The position numbers and the translations under genes were made by a program. The notes below the pieces were generated by a model. That model had not been told where the DNA came from. It was given only the letters and a program-made list of their open reading frames with translations, and made no database searches. Positions 1-7,674 of a stretch of 64,000 nt of DNA are shown here, in pieces. Numbering within the stretch: position 1 is the stretch's first letter; each line of letters starts with the position of its first letter. Source of the DNA: Flavobacterium taihuense (GTDB lineage Bacteria; Bacteroidota; Bacteroidia; Flavobacteriales; Flavobacteriaceae); NCBI RefSeq assembly GCF_019351435.1, contig NZ_JAHWYN010000018.1:1-64000 (forward strand). The letters run 5' to 3'.

Positions 1-29
1 AAAAAAAGTAGTTTTTAATGAAAAATGGA

Positions 30-127
30 GGTGGTCATTTTGCTCCGGAATTAGGTGGTCATTTTGAATTGGAATCAGGTGGTCACTTTAAATTGGAATT
101 GGGTGGTCAATATCACTGGAATTTGCA
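30..127. repeat. Terminal tandem repeats of an IS21-like element
   Basis: Four direct repeats begin with GGTGGTCA at 30, 54, 78 and 102, exactly 24 bp apart, each followed by a T/A-rich stretch and GGAAT. Multiple internal repeats of this kind near the tips are typical of IS21-family elements, and this GGTGGTCA type is common in Bacteroidetes. The likely outer tip is the TGCA at 124-127, because IS21 ends run TG to CA. The transposase genes (istA/istB) would lie left of position 1, so the family call rests on the repeats alone. Confidence 0.6.
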
Positions 128-2878
128 ATTATGCAAATCCTTTGGATTGAAAATGTAATCGTTCAATTGGCAATAGGCTTTTGTTGCTTTTTTGAATTTT
201 GTTGTTGTCCATTTGTTTTGCTTTGTGGCTTTTACAAAATCATCGAATGCAGTTTCTTTAGAGAAATAATTATCCAGATAGGTAAAGAATCCTTCTTCAT
301 TTTCAATTGTTTGCGTTTTGTTGGCAAAGAAACCGTCAGCCCATCCCTCAAAAGCATCACCCATTTCGGCACGAAGACTTCTTTTAGTCACATTGTCCAT
401 TGGTGGACTTATTTTTTTAGGATGTGATAAAAAGAACTGAATACATTGAGCACAAAAATTATAGTAGTCATTCCATTCGGCCTCTGTAAATCCTGTAAAA
501 AGGTTTCTTCCATCAAAATCACTGGCTATGTTTCGGGATTCTTTGTATTCGTCATTATTATTTTCGTGATAATAATCAGAGAAACTAGTAAACAACAATC
601 GTCTTGATGTAGATGGACCATCATCACGAAGCGTAAAATTGGACGTGATTAAATACTTTGGCGAATCCTTAAATGGTATTTCATAAGGTTGTCCATTTTT
701 CGGATTTACTTTTAATGACCCCGTAATTTCCGAATAAAAAAAAGCAAAATCCAAATATTGGTTGGCATCATCAATCAATATGAAATCAGTATCTTCTGTA
801 ACTCCGTGGTAGATGAAATCATTCTTTGTTACATTGGCATCACGACCTTTTATGTAAAATCTCCTTTTTCGAATATGATCTAACGAACCCAATCCAATTG
901 ACTTTCCGGAACCTCCGTGGCTTTCTCCCGTTTCGGATATTTTATTGTCCATAGCAAATACACACCAAGGCTTACTTTCGTCCTTGTAATTGTGCAACAT
1001 ATAGCCGATGCAATAAATCTTGTTTATGATGTGCAATTTTTGTTCATAGATTTCATCTTCCGAAAGTTTAGAACCAGCGATATTGAATTGATTTTCTTTG
1101 AAATACAAATCCGCTTCTTTTGCAGGTCTGCCCTCAAAGGATTCTTCTAATTCTTTGCGCCAATGAACACGGCTTGCATTGATTAAGAAGTTGAAATAAG
1201 GATTATCTTTTTTTAAAATTTCAATATCCAAATTTCCATCAGCATCCGTATCGATTTTGAATTGTGGTTCTTTGTCTGTCTTGATATTAAAATCTATGAT
1301 TTTATCCTCCCAAACATATTTTTCAACTTCGCCCTGCTTGTATTCGATTATTTCAGAAGCTGTTATTTTTAATACTTTTTTGGAAAAAAACAAATATTGA
1401 GTCTGTTTATCAGCTGCCGAAAAATCAACTTTTAAACTTGGTAATTTAGATAAAGAGCGTTCGCTTAATTTTGGGCTATTATAGACATAATCTCTTAAAT
1501 CTGGATGCATTTGTCTTTCCTCAAGAAATGAGTGTACGTAGTTCTCAATTTCGTATGGACGAAGGACTTTTACAATAGAACCTTCTTTACGGATATATAA
1601 AAAACCCTCCTTCAAGTTATCCGATTCATAACGCCCAAATCCCATATTGGCTAGGAAATGATAAAGGCGGGTATTAGATAAGTTATAATTCATTTTTTTA
1701 TTAGCAAACCTCTCTGTCCAAAACTGTAGCGGTAAAGCGTTGTTTACTAATTTATCAAAGCCATTGATAAAGGCATTTGCATTTTCTGAACGGTAAAATT
1801 TTTCAACATAATCCTTAAAATCTTTACATGGATTACCGCGCTTATCTCTATATTGTTTTAGTTTTTCTGGTAACCAAAGCAATTTGATATCAAGAAATTT
1901 TAATCCCATTGCTATAGCTTGCTTAACGCCTGTACTGTCTAAGTCGGCTATATAATAAAGGTCTTTTACCCAAACCTTTAAATCTTTAATTTCATTCCAA
2001 TCTAACTGATCGGATTCCGAATTTGTAAAAAGCGGAAATTTGTTAAAACTATATAGGTTAATTCCATCAGTTCCTCCACTAATTATAAATGCAGCGTCTA
2101 ATTTTGGATCTTTCTTTTTCGGTGCGGTTTCTTCATCGCCATTATCTGAAGCATCTTGGATAGAAAAACTTTCATAATCTTCATCTTCAAACTTTTTTTT
2201 CCTTTTTTTAAATTCAGCTTCAATTAAATCTAAACCGAAAATATGACGTGGAGGTTTTGTTCCAGCATAACGAAATCGATCTGCTTTATCAAAGGCATTT
2301 GGCTGATAAATTTTTTGCCATATTCCAAAGTCAAATACTAAAATTGGATAATCATCAGTTGATGTAATTACAATAGCTTCGTTTTCTTTGCAATACACAT
2401 ACGATTTGCAAGATTTTAGTTTGAAATCATCGCAATGCTTTTGATTTACACGAGGACCAATAATTGCCAATTCTTTTTGTGATAAAGCATCATTAAATTC
2501 AAAATAATATTGTTTCGATTGTTCATTAGCCTTTAGTGGTCGTTTTTCAATCTTTGGTTTATAAACTTGCATTTCTGCCCCTTTGACATTATAATTGGAT
2601 CCAAGTAATGCACATGCTTCTCCATATAAGATTCCCTCTTCAAGTTGGCATACCATAATTCCATTTCTCGGAACTTTATCGCCTCCAAAATCTGTTACAA
2701 CCCAAACACCACTCTCTAATTTTTTTAAAGATGCAGACGCTGTTTTTTCTGAAGTACGCAATTTGAACAAGCGTGAACTTTTATCGATCACGTCTTTTGC
2801 ATTAGGATAGTAGGAAATAATAATATCTAGACCGCCATTGGTAGCGTCAAGTATGTCAGTGGAATTTACGTAACTCAT
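113..2878 (-). CDS. TOPRIM primase/helicase-like replication protein of a mobile element
   Basis: This 921-residue protein is probably the replication protein of an integrated phage or mobile element. A Walker A motif (GGSGKS, G655-S660) and a hydrophobic strand ending in D703-D704 (Walker B) give a helicase-type ATPase in the C-terminal third. A TOPRIM-like region lies near residues 265-330, with a D-x-D pair at D312 and D314. The usual catalytic Glu of TOPRIM motif 1 seems to be Gly (SGGTDG), so primase activity is doubtful. An acidic/lysine-rich linker lies at about 225-260. The start is the ATG 3 bp downstream of the neighbouring small gene. The stop codon and the last residues (CKFQ) lie inside the IS21-like end repeat, so the original C-terminus may have been replaced. 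Function is inferred from motifs. Confidence 0.7.
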   Translation of the reverse strand: MSYVNSTDILDATNGGLDIIISYYPNAKDVIDKSSRLFKLRTSEKTASASLKKLESGVWVVTDFGGDKVPRNGIMVCQLEEGILYGEACALLGSNYNVKGAEMQVYKPKIEKRPLKANEQSKQYYFEFNDALSQKELAIIGPRVNQKHCDDFKLKSCKSYVYCKENEAIVITSTDDYPILVFDFGIWQKIYQPNAFDKADRFRYAGTKPPRHIFGLDLIEAEFKKRKKKFEDEDYESFSIQDASDNGDEETAPKKKDPKLDAAFIISGGTDGINLYSFNKFPLFTNSESDQLDWNEIKDLKVWVKDLYYIADLDSTGVKQAIAMGLKFLDIKLLWLPEKLKQYRDKRGNPCKDFKDYVEKFYRSENANAFINGFDKLVNNALPLQFWTERFANKKMNYNLSNTRLYHFLANMGFGRYESDNLKEGFLYIRKEGSIVKVLRPYEIENYVHSFLEERQMHPDLRDYVYNSPKLSERSLSKLPSLKVDFSAADKQTQYLFFSKKVLKITASEIIEYKQGEVEKYVWEDKIIDFNIKTDKEPQFKIDTDADGNLDIEILKKDNPYFNFLINASRVHWRKELEESFEGRPAKEADLYFKENQFNIAGSKLSEDEIYEQKLHIINKIYCIGYMLHNYKDESKPWCVFAMDNKISETGESHGGSGKSIGLGSLDHIRKRRFYIKGRDANVTKNDFIYHGVTEDTDFILIDDANQYLDFAFFYSEITGSLKVNPKNGQPYEIPFKDSPKYLITSNFTLRDDGPSTSRRLLFTSFSDYYHENNNDEYKESRNIASDFDGRNLFTGFTEAEWNDYYNFCAQCIQFFLSHPKKISPPMDNVTKRSLRAEMGDAFEGWADGFFANKTQTIENEEGFFTYLDNYFSKETAFDDFVKATKQNKWTTTKFKKATKAYCQLNDYIFNPKDLHNCKFQ

Positions 2879-2881
2879 GGT

Positions 2882-3091
2882 TTAGGCCTCCTGATGGTTT
2901 GGGGTTAGTATTTGGGCGTCGATAACGTCAATGTTATCACGGGTCAATTGTCTTTCATAGGCTTCAATTTCATTTCTTAATAAATACGAGTACTTATCCA
3001 TTTCTTTTTCGGTAAAAAAACCAGACTTTTCTAAATTGTCTATTTGTTCTTTTAGCAATTCAATTTTAGATTTTAGTAGATCGTCTGACAT
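2882..3091 (-). CDS. Small hypothetical protein of the mobile element
   Basis: This is a 69-residue, highly charged and probably all-helical protein; residues 1-50 are rich in Leu, Glu and Lys with heptad-like spacing, which suggests a short coiled coil. It ends 3 bp before the replication gene and is almost certainly cotranscribed and translationally coupled with it. No family was recognised. A role as an accessory to the replication protein is only a guess from position. Confidence 0.55.
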   Translation of the reverse strand: MSDDLLKSKIELLKEQIDNLEKSGFFTEKEMDKYSYLLRNEIEAYERQLTRDNIDVIDAQILTPNHQEA

Positions 3092-3118
3092 ATATTTTTA
3101 TTTTTCGGTTTAGTTATA

Positions 3119-3165
3119 AAAAAACCACCCACTAGGAGTGGTTTACGTGTGTAAGTGCACACACA
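3119..3165 (-). terminator. Two adjacent hairpins between regulator and replication genes
   Basis: Two inverted repeats stand side by side. One is CCACT-AGG-AGTGG within flanking AAACCAC/GTGGTTT, and the other is GTGTG-taagtg-CACAC. They lie between the LuxR-like gene (ending at 3191) and the small gene starting at 3091. They could act as an attenuator or terminator on the minus strand; the first hairpin is followed by a T-rich run on that strand. Confidence 0.4.
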
Positions 3166-3190
3166 GGATTGGTAAGAACGTGACCCAGTA

Positions 3191-3769
3191 TTATAACTGA
3201 ATAAGGTTTAAGAAAAAGGAAATCATTACTCCTTCTTGTTTGGTCTGAATACTTAGTTTCGACCAAAGTATTTTTTTTAGCTTATGGAAAGAACCAAGCG
3301 GTAAGTTTAGTTCTTCGGCAATAACTTCGTTTGTTTTGTTGGTGGCGGTAAGCTGTAGTAATTTTACTTCTTGTGGTTGAAGTTGCTTACCATTGTAAGA
3401 TGGAAGTTTACAAAGGATTCCCTCGCTCTTACAATTCCCTCTTTTTGGACATTCCCAATATTCTCCTTCTTGTAGTTGTCCGCCATTGATGTCTCCTTGG
3501 TAATCTAAACCTCCCAATCGGCAATGGGCAAATTGTTCCGTTCTTTTTATCTTAGAAGTAGGGTGCATATCCAATAAATGGATTTTGACTAAAGAATCCT
3601 TTTCAATTTCTTCATCCAGTAATTGGATAATAGAAAATGAAACTTCACTAAAGGGTAAAACTCTACTATTTAGTATAACTTTTGTTTCGTTTCCATCTGC
3701 AAAAAATTCTATAGATGAATCTGCTAATCCTGGATAAAGTCTGTTGGTTGATTGTACTGTTTGTGTCAT
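3191..3769 (-). CDS. LuxR-type HTH regulator with Cys cluster
   Basis: This is a 192-residue regulator-like protein. Residues of about 130-190 read as a LuxR/GerE-type helix-turn-helix (LQPQEVKLLQL, then NEVIAEELNL). The central part holds a cysteine group (HC, then ECPKRGNC and a further LC) that could bind Zn or an Fe-S cluster. No receiver or sensor domain is visible in the N-terminal half. Proteins of this build are frequent in integrated elements of Bacteroidetes. It lies between two small genes on the same strand and may activate the replication genes downstream. Target and ligand are unknown. Confidence 0.6.
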   Translation of the reverse strand: MTQTVQSTNRLYPGLADSSIEFFADGNETKVILNSRVLPFSEVSFSIIQLLDEEIEKDSLVKIHLLDMHPTSKIKRTEQFAHCRLGGLDYQGDINGGQLQEGEYWECPKRGNCKSEGILCKLPSYNGKQLQPQEVKLLQLTATNKTNEVIAEELNLPLGSFHKLKKILWSKLSIQTKQEGVMISFFLNLIQL

Positions 3770-3782
3770 GGGTTTTTAAATT

Positions 3783-4046
3783 TTAAGTGGTTAATCTTTT
3801 TAATTCCTCTACTAAAGCCTTGTTTTCCAATGCCACTTCGACCATAGCATTAATAACATCAATACGCTTTGATAGTTTTTTTTTGGCATTTCTAATCATG
3901 CCTTTAGTAATATTTGTGTTTTTTGGAAGTTTTGCCAAAACAGCTTCTACATAATTGACAGGCAAATAATTATCAATTATTTCATATGCTTTTTCAATAT
4001 GCAACTGCACATTATTAGCTTTGTTATTTTTTGTTACATTTGTCAT
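3783..4046 (-). CDS. Small basic hypothetical protein, first gene of the element operon
   Basis: This 87-residue basic protein has a predicted helical C-terminal half (KKKLSKRIDVINAMVEVAL). No family was recognised. It is the first gene after the divergent promoter region and precedes the LuxR-like gene by 13 bp. Early genes in this position of phage-like elements often encode small DNA-binding or antirepressor proteins, but nothing in the sequence proves that here. Confidence 0.5.
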   Translation of the reverse strand: MTNVTKNNKANNVQLHIEKAYEIIDNYLPVNYVEAVLAKLPKNTNITKGMIRNAKKKLSKRIDVINAMVEVALENKALVEELKRLTT

Positions 4047-4065
4047 CAGATAGTTATTTGTTATA

Positions 4066-4073
4066 CAAAAGTA
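4066..4073 (-). promoter_or_regulatory. -7 element (TACTTTTG) of the minus-strand element operon
   Basis: On the minus strand TACTTTTG matches the Bacteroidetes -7 consensus TAnnTTTG and lies 20 bp before the ATG at 4046. A TTG lies upstream within the first operator-like site, though the spacing is short. Confidence 0.5.
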
Positions 4074-4083
4074 TTAAATAGTT

Positions 4084-4129
4084 CTACAAAAAAGTGTAGT
4101 ATTTAAAAATAATTCCACTTTTTAGTGTA
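4084..4129. promoter_or_regulatory. Pair of operator-like sites in the divergent promoter region
   Basis: Read on the minus strand, 4085-4099 and 4115-4129 both fit TACACTWWWWWGTRG, and each is an imperfect inverted repeat (CTACA..TGTAG and CACT..AGTG). They lie between the Xre-like gene and the minus-strand operon, the first just upstream of the -7 element. This is the expected layout for a repressor-controlled switch. Confidence 0.45.
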
Positions 4130-4148
4130 ATTTAAAATCATTCTTAAT

Positions 4149-4478
4149 ATGGGGTTTTCGGAAAAAATAAAGAAATACTTTGACAGCAAGGGATTGACCA
4201 ATAGAGAAGTCGCTAGAATTATGGACAACTATAATGAGAAATTAGTTGGTCGTTATGTCAATAGTGATGAAATTTCGAAGACTTTCATTAAAAAATTACG
4301 AAAGTATTTCCCAGATGCAGATTTGAATTATCTGACATCCGAGGATAATGACACAAATGATATGTTACAAGAACCGAGTGATTCTTATAGCACAGAAGCC
4401 ATCCAGTTGGTTGTAGAAATAGAGGATAGGTTAACCAGATTAAAAGAAATTTTGGCACAAAATTGCCACAATAAATAA
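4149..4478 (+). CDS. Xre-like HTH repressor of the mobile element
   Basis: This 109-residue protein has an N-terminal Xre/Cro-type helix-turn-helix pattern (about residues 4-55: FSEKIKKYFDSKGLTNREVA, then LVGRYVNSD) and a C-terminal acidic/helical tail that may dimerise. It is transcribed away from the other element genes, with a roughly 100-bp operator region between them. That is the layout of a phage-type immunity repressor. A strong terminator follows at 4539. The fold is supported by pattern, while the repressor role is inferred from context. Confidence 0.6.
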   Translation: MGFSEKIKKYFDSKGLTNREVARIMDNYNEKLVGRYVNSDEISKTFIKKLRKYFPDADLNYLTSEDNDTNDMLQEPSDSYSTEAIQLVVEIEDRLTRLKEILAQNCHNK

Positions 4479-4538
4479 ATGAAGTCAGTAATAATGTGTA
4501 TTGACGAGTGTGAGAGTACTCCTTCTGCGTTCACTTTG

Positions 4539-4567
4539 AAACCCACTGAATTCAGTGGGTTTTTTTG
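4539..4567 (+). terminator. Rho-independent terminator after the Xre-like gene
   Basis: AAACCCACTGAA pairs with TTCAGTGGGTTT as a perfect 12-bp inverted repeat, followed by a T run. Confidence 0.85.
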
Positions 4568-4651
4568 TTTTTATATTTTTTATTTTTTTTTAATCAGTAT
4601 TACTTATTAGCTCCGTGTAAAATTTCTTATTTTTATGAAAATTTATTCGAT

Positions 4652-5308
4652 ATGATTTCTTTCTTCAAACCTTTGTTGGTTTTCCTTTTTTTGGTAAACT
4701 TAGGTAATTGTTATCCGCAAACTGCAGCAAATAATTCTCAACTAATAGTTCTTGTTAATGACACCACTTTTGTGAATTTAAAAGATTATAGCCGAGATTT
4801 TGTATATGATATGAAGTATGCTTCGGAGGATAATTTCCTTAAATCCAAAGTATATGATTGTGCTGAATGTTATTTGCGCTATAAGACAGTAAAAGCATTG
4901 ATTTTGGCTAATCAAAGAATGATGAAGAAAGGCTATAAAATAAAACTATTTGATTGCTATCGTCCTTTGGATATTCAAAAAAGAATGTGGGCTATTGTTC
5001 CAAATCCACAATATGTAGCAAACCCAAGTAAAGGTTCAATTCATAATAGAGGTGGAGCTGTCGATATTACATTGGTAGATTTTGATGGGAAGGAATTGAA
5101 TATGGGCACCTCTTTTGATTTTTTTGGTAAAGAAGCCAGTCATGATTATCCAAATTTTTCCAAAGAAATCAAGAATAACAGAAACTTGCTTAGAAGAATT
5201 ATGGCTAAGGAAAAATTCAATTCTTTTGATTCCGAATGGTGGCATTATAACTTGAAAGCTGGTCTAAATGATGCCGTTTCTAATTTTAAATGGGAATGTA
5301 ATTTTTAG
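4652..5308 (+). CDS. D-alanyl-D-alanine dipeptidase (VanX/DdpX-like, M15D)
   Basis: This is a 218-residue exported zinc dipeptidase of the VanX family, which cleaves D-Ala-D-Ala in the periplasm. The zinc-site motifs are complete: H131 and D138 in SIHNRGGAVD, and E195 and H198 in SEWWHYN. The family block MKYAS..NF and the CYRP motif are also present. The ATG at 4652 opens a hydrophobic signal peptide (ending near NCYPQ). An upstream TTG at 4565 lies in the preceding terminator and is unlikely. There are no van regulators or ligase nearby, so the role is probably peptidoglycan turnover or D-Ala-D-Ala recycling rather than glycopeptide resistance. It is the first gene beyond the mobile-element genes. 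Confidence 0.88.
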   Translation: MISFFKPLLVFLFLVNLGNCYPQTAANNSQLIVLVNDTTFVNLKDYSRDFVYDMKYASEDNFLKSKVYDCAECYLRYKTVKALILANQRMMKKGYKIKLFDCYRPLDIQKRMWAIVPNPQYVANPSKGSIHNRGGAVDITLVDFDGKELNMGTSFDFFGKEASHDYPNFSKEIKNNRNLLRRIMAKEKFNSFDSEWWHYNLKAGLNDAVSNFKWECNF

Positions 5309-5671
5309 AAAAATACTTCTATCTAATTTTAAATTTTCTTTAAAATCTATTGTTTTTTATTCTTTTCTAGTTCTTAAGTAGTTACGAAATTGTTCGTAAA
5401 TAATGTTTTTTTTTCTTGTAAAATTAAAATGTTACTAAGTTCTTATCTATGTGAATGTTGTAAAATGTAGGTAAAATATTTAAAATACAATAAAAAAATG
5501 CATTTAATCGATTATATTGTTATTTAATTGAATTATATATTTAATTTTGTCTCATAAATTGTTTAGTTTTAAATGATTTAGTTAATTATAGAAAACTATA
5601 TACCGGTTGAAGTTTCTGTAGTTAAACGACAAGTAATTTTTTTATTAATTAATTTTTTAATTTGATTAAGT

Positions 5672-5833
5672 ATGATGATAACTTTACATAAAAGTTTTTT
5701 AAAATGCATTGACCCTGAAAATAAATCAGGAATTACATTTGTTGAAGTCGTTTTAGTTGGTTTTTTGGCACCTCTAATAATTAGAAATGTAAAAAACTAT
5801 GTTTGCAACAACGAAAAAAATAGTATCGAATAA
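5672..5833 (+). CDS. Possible small ORF (53 aa)
   Basis: ATG to TAA encodes 53 residues with a central hydrophobic stretch (FVEVVLVGFLAPLIIR), as in a single-pass small membrane protein. There is no homology call and no clear promoter. A terminator hairpin follows about 10 bp after the stop, which slightly supports it being a transcription unit. Confidence 0.25.
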   Translation: MMITLHKSFLKCIDPENKSGITFVEVVLVGFLAPLIIRNVKNYVCNNEKNSIE

Positions 5834-5842
5834 TTCTAAAAA

Positions 5843-5886
5843 AAAAACATTTTCAATTGGTTTGTAAAAACCTTTGAAAATGTTTT
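5843..5886. terminator. Bidirectional terminator hairpin
   Basis: AACATTTTCAA pairs with TTGAAAATGTT, enclosing a second stem GGTTT/AAACC. The structure has A and T tracts on both sides and lies between the small ORF and the convergent gene at 5912. Confidence 0.7.
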
Positions 5887-5911
5887 GTCTTTTCTATTTA
5901 CTTTATGATTA

Positions 5912-6478
5912 TTATTCAACACATCGAATATTATCCATAAAATAGGTTTCTGGTTTGTACGTTTTTCCATCCAATTCGGCAGTGAATTCTTTCTTGAATA
6001 CATAATCTTCTGTATCAGTTAAGTATTTTATTCGCATTAAAGTAACAGGAGAAGTTTTTAAATCTTCGTAGTTGTCTTTCATAAACATGAAAATTCCTGT
6101 TTTTACTCTGTTGTCAAAACCTTTGTCATCTCGAATCATTGTACCACAGCTTTCTTGATCGATGTGTATTAAGGTTACTATTTTACCATTTTGTAGCTGC
6201 AAATAAATTTTGGAATCTTTGTCGAAACAATTGGCTTTTACAAAATCTTTGCTTTTTTGAATAAATTGAACGTTTAAAGTTGGTACTCCATCAGTTAGCA
6301 CCAACGAGTAAAAAATATAATTAGAATTTCCTCCAAAAACTTTTTCACTTATTAAGTATTCTTTAGTGGATTTATAAGTCCCAATAGAATCGGTGACATT
6401 TGTTGAGTATTCACAAGGCTTTTGAGCAAAAATAGGTAAGCTTAAAAAGGAAAAGAGGAGAACAGATATGTATTTCAT
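5912..6478 (-). CDS. Secreted hypothetical protein
   Basis: This 188-residue protein has a clear signal peptide (MKYISVLLFSFLSLPIFAQ, cleavage after FA or AQ). The rest looks like a beta-rich soluble periplasmic protein with four cysteines. No catalytic motif or family was recognised. It follows the methyltransferase gene by 13 bp and may be the last gene of that operon. Confidence 0.65.
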   Translation of the reverse strand: MKYISVLLFSFLSLPIFAQKPCEYSTNVTDSIGTYKSTKEYLISEKVFGGNSNYIFYSLVLTDGVPTLNVQFIQKSKDFVKANCFDKDSKIYLQLQNGKIVTLIHIDQESCGTMIRDDKGFDNRVKTGIFMFMKDNYEDLKTSPVTLMRIKYLTDTEDYVFKKEFTAELDGKTYKPETYFMDNIRCVE

Positions 6479-6491
6479 TTTTATTTTATCG

Positions 6492-7673
6492 TTATTTTAT
6501 TTTGTTGCAAATTAATACAATTTTGGAATTATTTTCATCAGTAGTAAAAAAAGAATATAAATTCCCACCTTCTTTTATTTTCCATTTTTTTCGAATTTTT
6601 TCAACAGAATCCGGAAAATTTCGGGTAGTGATATTTGCTTTCTGATTCTCTAAATGTTGTTTCATATCTGTCTTGTTGTATGAAAAGCTGTTTTTAATTT
6701 CAAAAATTCTACCAGGAAAAGTTTTCAAAACATCAGATGTATATAAATGCGAATGTTTTTGTAGTTTATTCAATTCATAAAAAAGGCCAATTTCGTCAAA
6801 ACCTCCTGATTTCATAATGGCGCTATTGGGTTCGTAGAGGTATTTTTTTGGTAAACTGTACTTAGGATAATTTTGATTTTCATTCAAAATGAAATCAAAA
6901 GTTTCTTCTTTCTCTTTTGTGAGATTTACAGTTTTAATTGTAATGCTTCCTTGATGCTCTTTATTTAATTCCCAAAGCAATTCTTTTACTTCATTATCAA
7001 TAGCCACTATATGTATGGATTTTAGATGCTTCAATTCATTAATGCCTGCTGATATATCAAGAATGGGAGCTGTTTTTATCAAGATGGAATTGGCTTTTTC
7101 AAAATAAAAATCTAAATTTTCGGGAACATTTGGCAGGCAATCTTTTAGCAAGAAAACCTTGCCTTTGGTATCACTTCTTCTGGATGGATCGATATAAATC
7201 CAATTCCATTTGGTGTTTGATTTTGATAATGTTTCAAAACTATCACCTACATAACAAGTAATGTTATTGCTATTTAATTGTTTATAGTTATGTTGAACAA
7301 TGTTGGATAATTCGCTATTGATTTCACAATGTGCCACATTCTTTATTTTCTTTGAAAAATAGTAATCGTCAATTCCAAATCCTCCAGTCAAATCAATTAA
7401 ATTTTCTCCCGAAACAATAGACGCTTTGTAAAGTGCTGTTTTTTCGGAAGAAGTTTGCTCTACAGAAATTTTGCTTGGATAAATGATTTTTGGAGTCGAG
7501 AACCAAGTTGGAAGCTTCTCTTTTGCCTTTGTCTTTGCTGTAATTTGATTCAAGATTGAAATCCATTCTACGGTTGGAAATGGATTTTTTTGAAATGCTA
7601 ATTTTGAAACTGCAACTCCAATGTTTAAATCAATAAAATCTTGTATTTTAGGATCTAAAATGTCTATATTCAA
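6492..7673 (-). CDS. Class I SAM-dependent methyltransferase with THUMP-like C-terminus
   Basis: This 393-residue Rossmann-fold methyltransferase has the SAM motif I DLTGGFGIDD near residue 95, an acidic motif II (HCEINSEL) and a post-motif WIYIDPSRR. The DPSRR form resembles the DPP(Y/F) of nucleic-acid methyltransferases. The C-terminal part (SGGFDEIG, then FPGRIFEI) corresponds to the THUMP-like domain found in this Bacteroidetes family, which suggests an RNA substrate. The gene starts 1 bp after the AI-2E-type permease gene stops, so the two are coupled. The exact target is unknown. Confidence 0.75.
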   Translation of the reverse strand: MNIDILDPKIQDFIDLNIGVAVSKLAFQKNPFPTVEWISILNQITAKTKAKEKLPTWFSTPKIIYPSKISVEQTSSEKTALYKASIVSGENLIDLTGGFGIDDYYFSKKIKNVAHCEINSELSNIVQHNYKQLNSNNITCYVGDSFETLSKSNTKWNWIYIDPSRRSDTKGKVFLLKDCLPNVPENLDFYFEKANSILIKTAPILDISAGINELKHLKSIHIVAIDNEVKELLWELNKEHQGSITIKTVNLTKEKEETFDFILNENQNYPKYSLPKKYLYEPNSAIMKSGGFDEIGLFYELNKLQKHSHLYTSDVLKTFPGRIFEIKNSFSYNKTDMKQHLENQKANITTRNFPDSVEKIRKKWKIKEGGNLYSFFTTDENNSKIVLICNKIK

Positions 7674-7674
7674 T

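Larger units (their letters stand above)
5309..5911. other. 603-bp AT-rich gap, largely non-coding
   Basis: The stretch is very AT-rich. The only candidates in it are a 53-codon ORF at 5672-5833 and a shared terminator hairpin at 5843-5886. No RNA gene or repeat was recognised in the first 360 bp. Confidence 0.5.

Noticed and set aside
30..127. CRISPR-like periodic repeats
   Set aside because: The period is 24 bp with partly conserved spacers, only four units and no cas genes. IS21 terminal repeats explain it better.
4565..4651. Longer N-terminus for the VanX-like protein from TTG 4565
   Set aside because: It starts in the T run of a terminator and puts a non-signal stretch before a clear signal peptide at ATG 4652.
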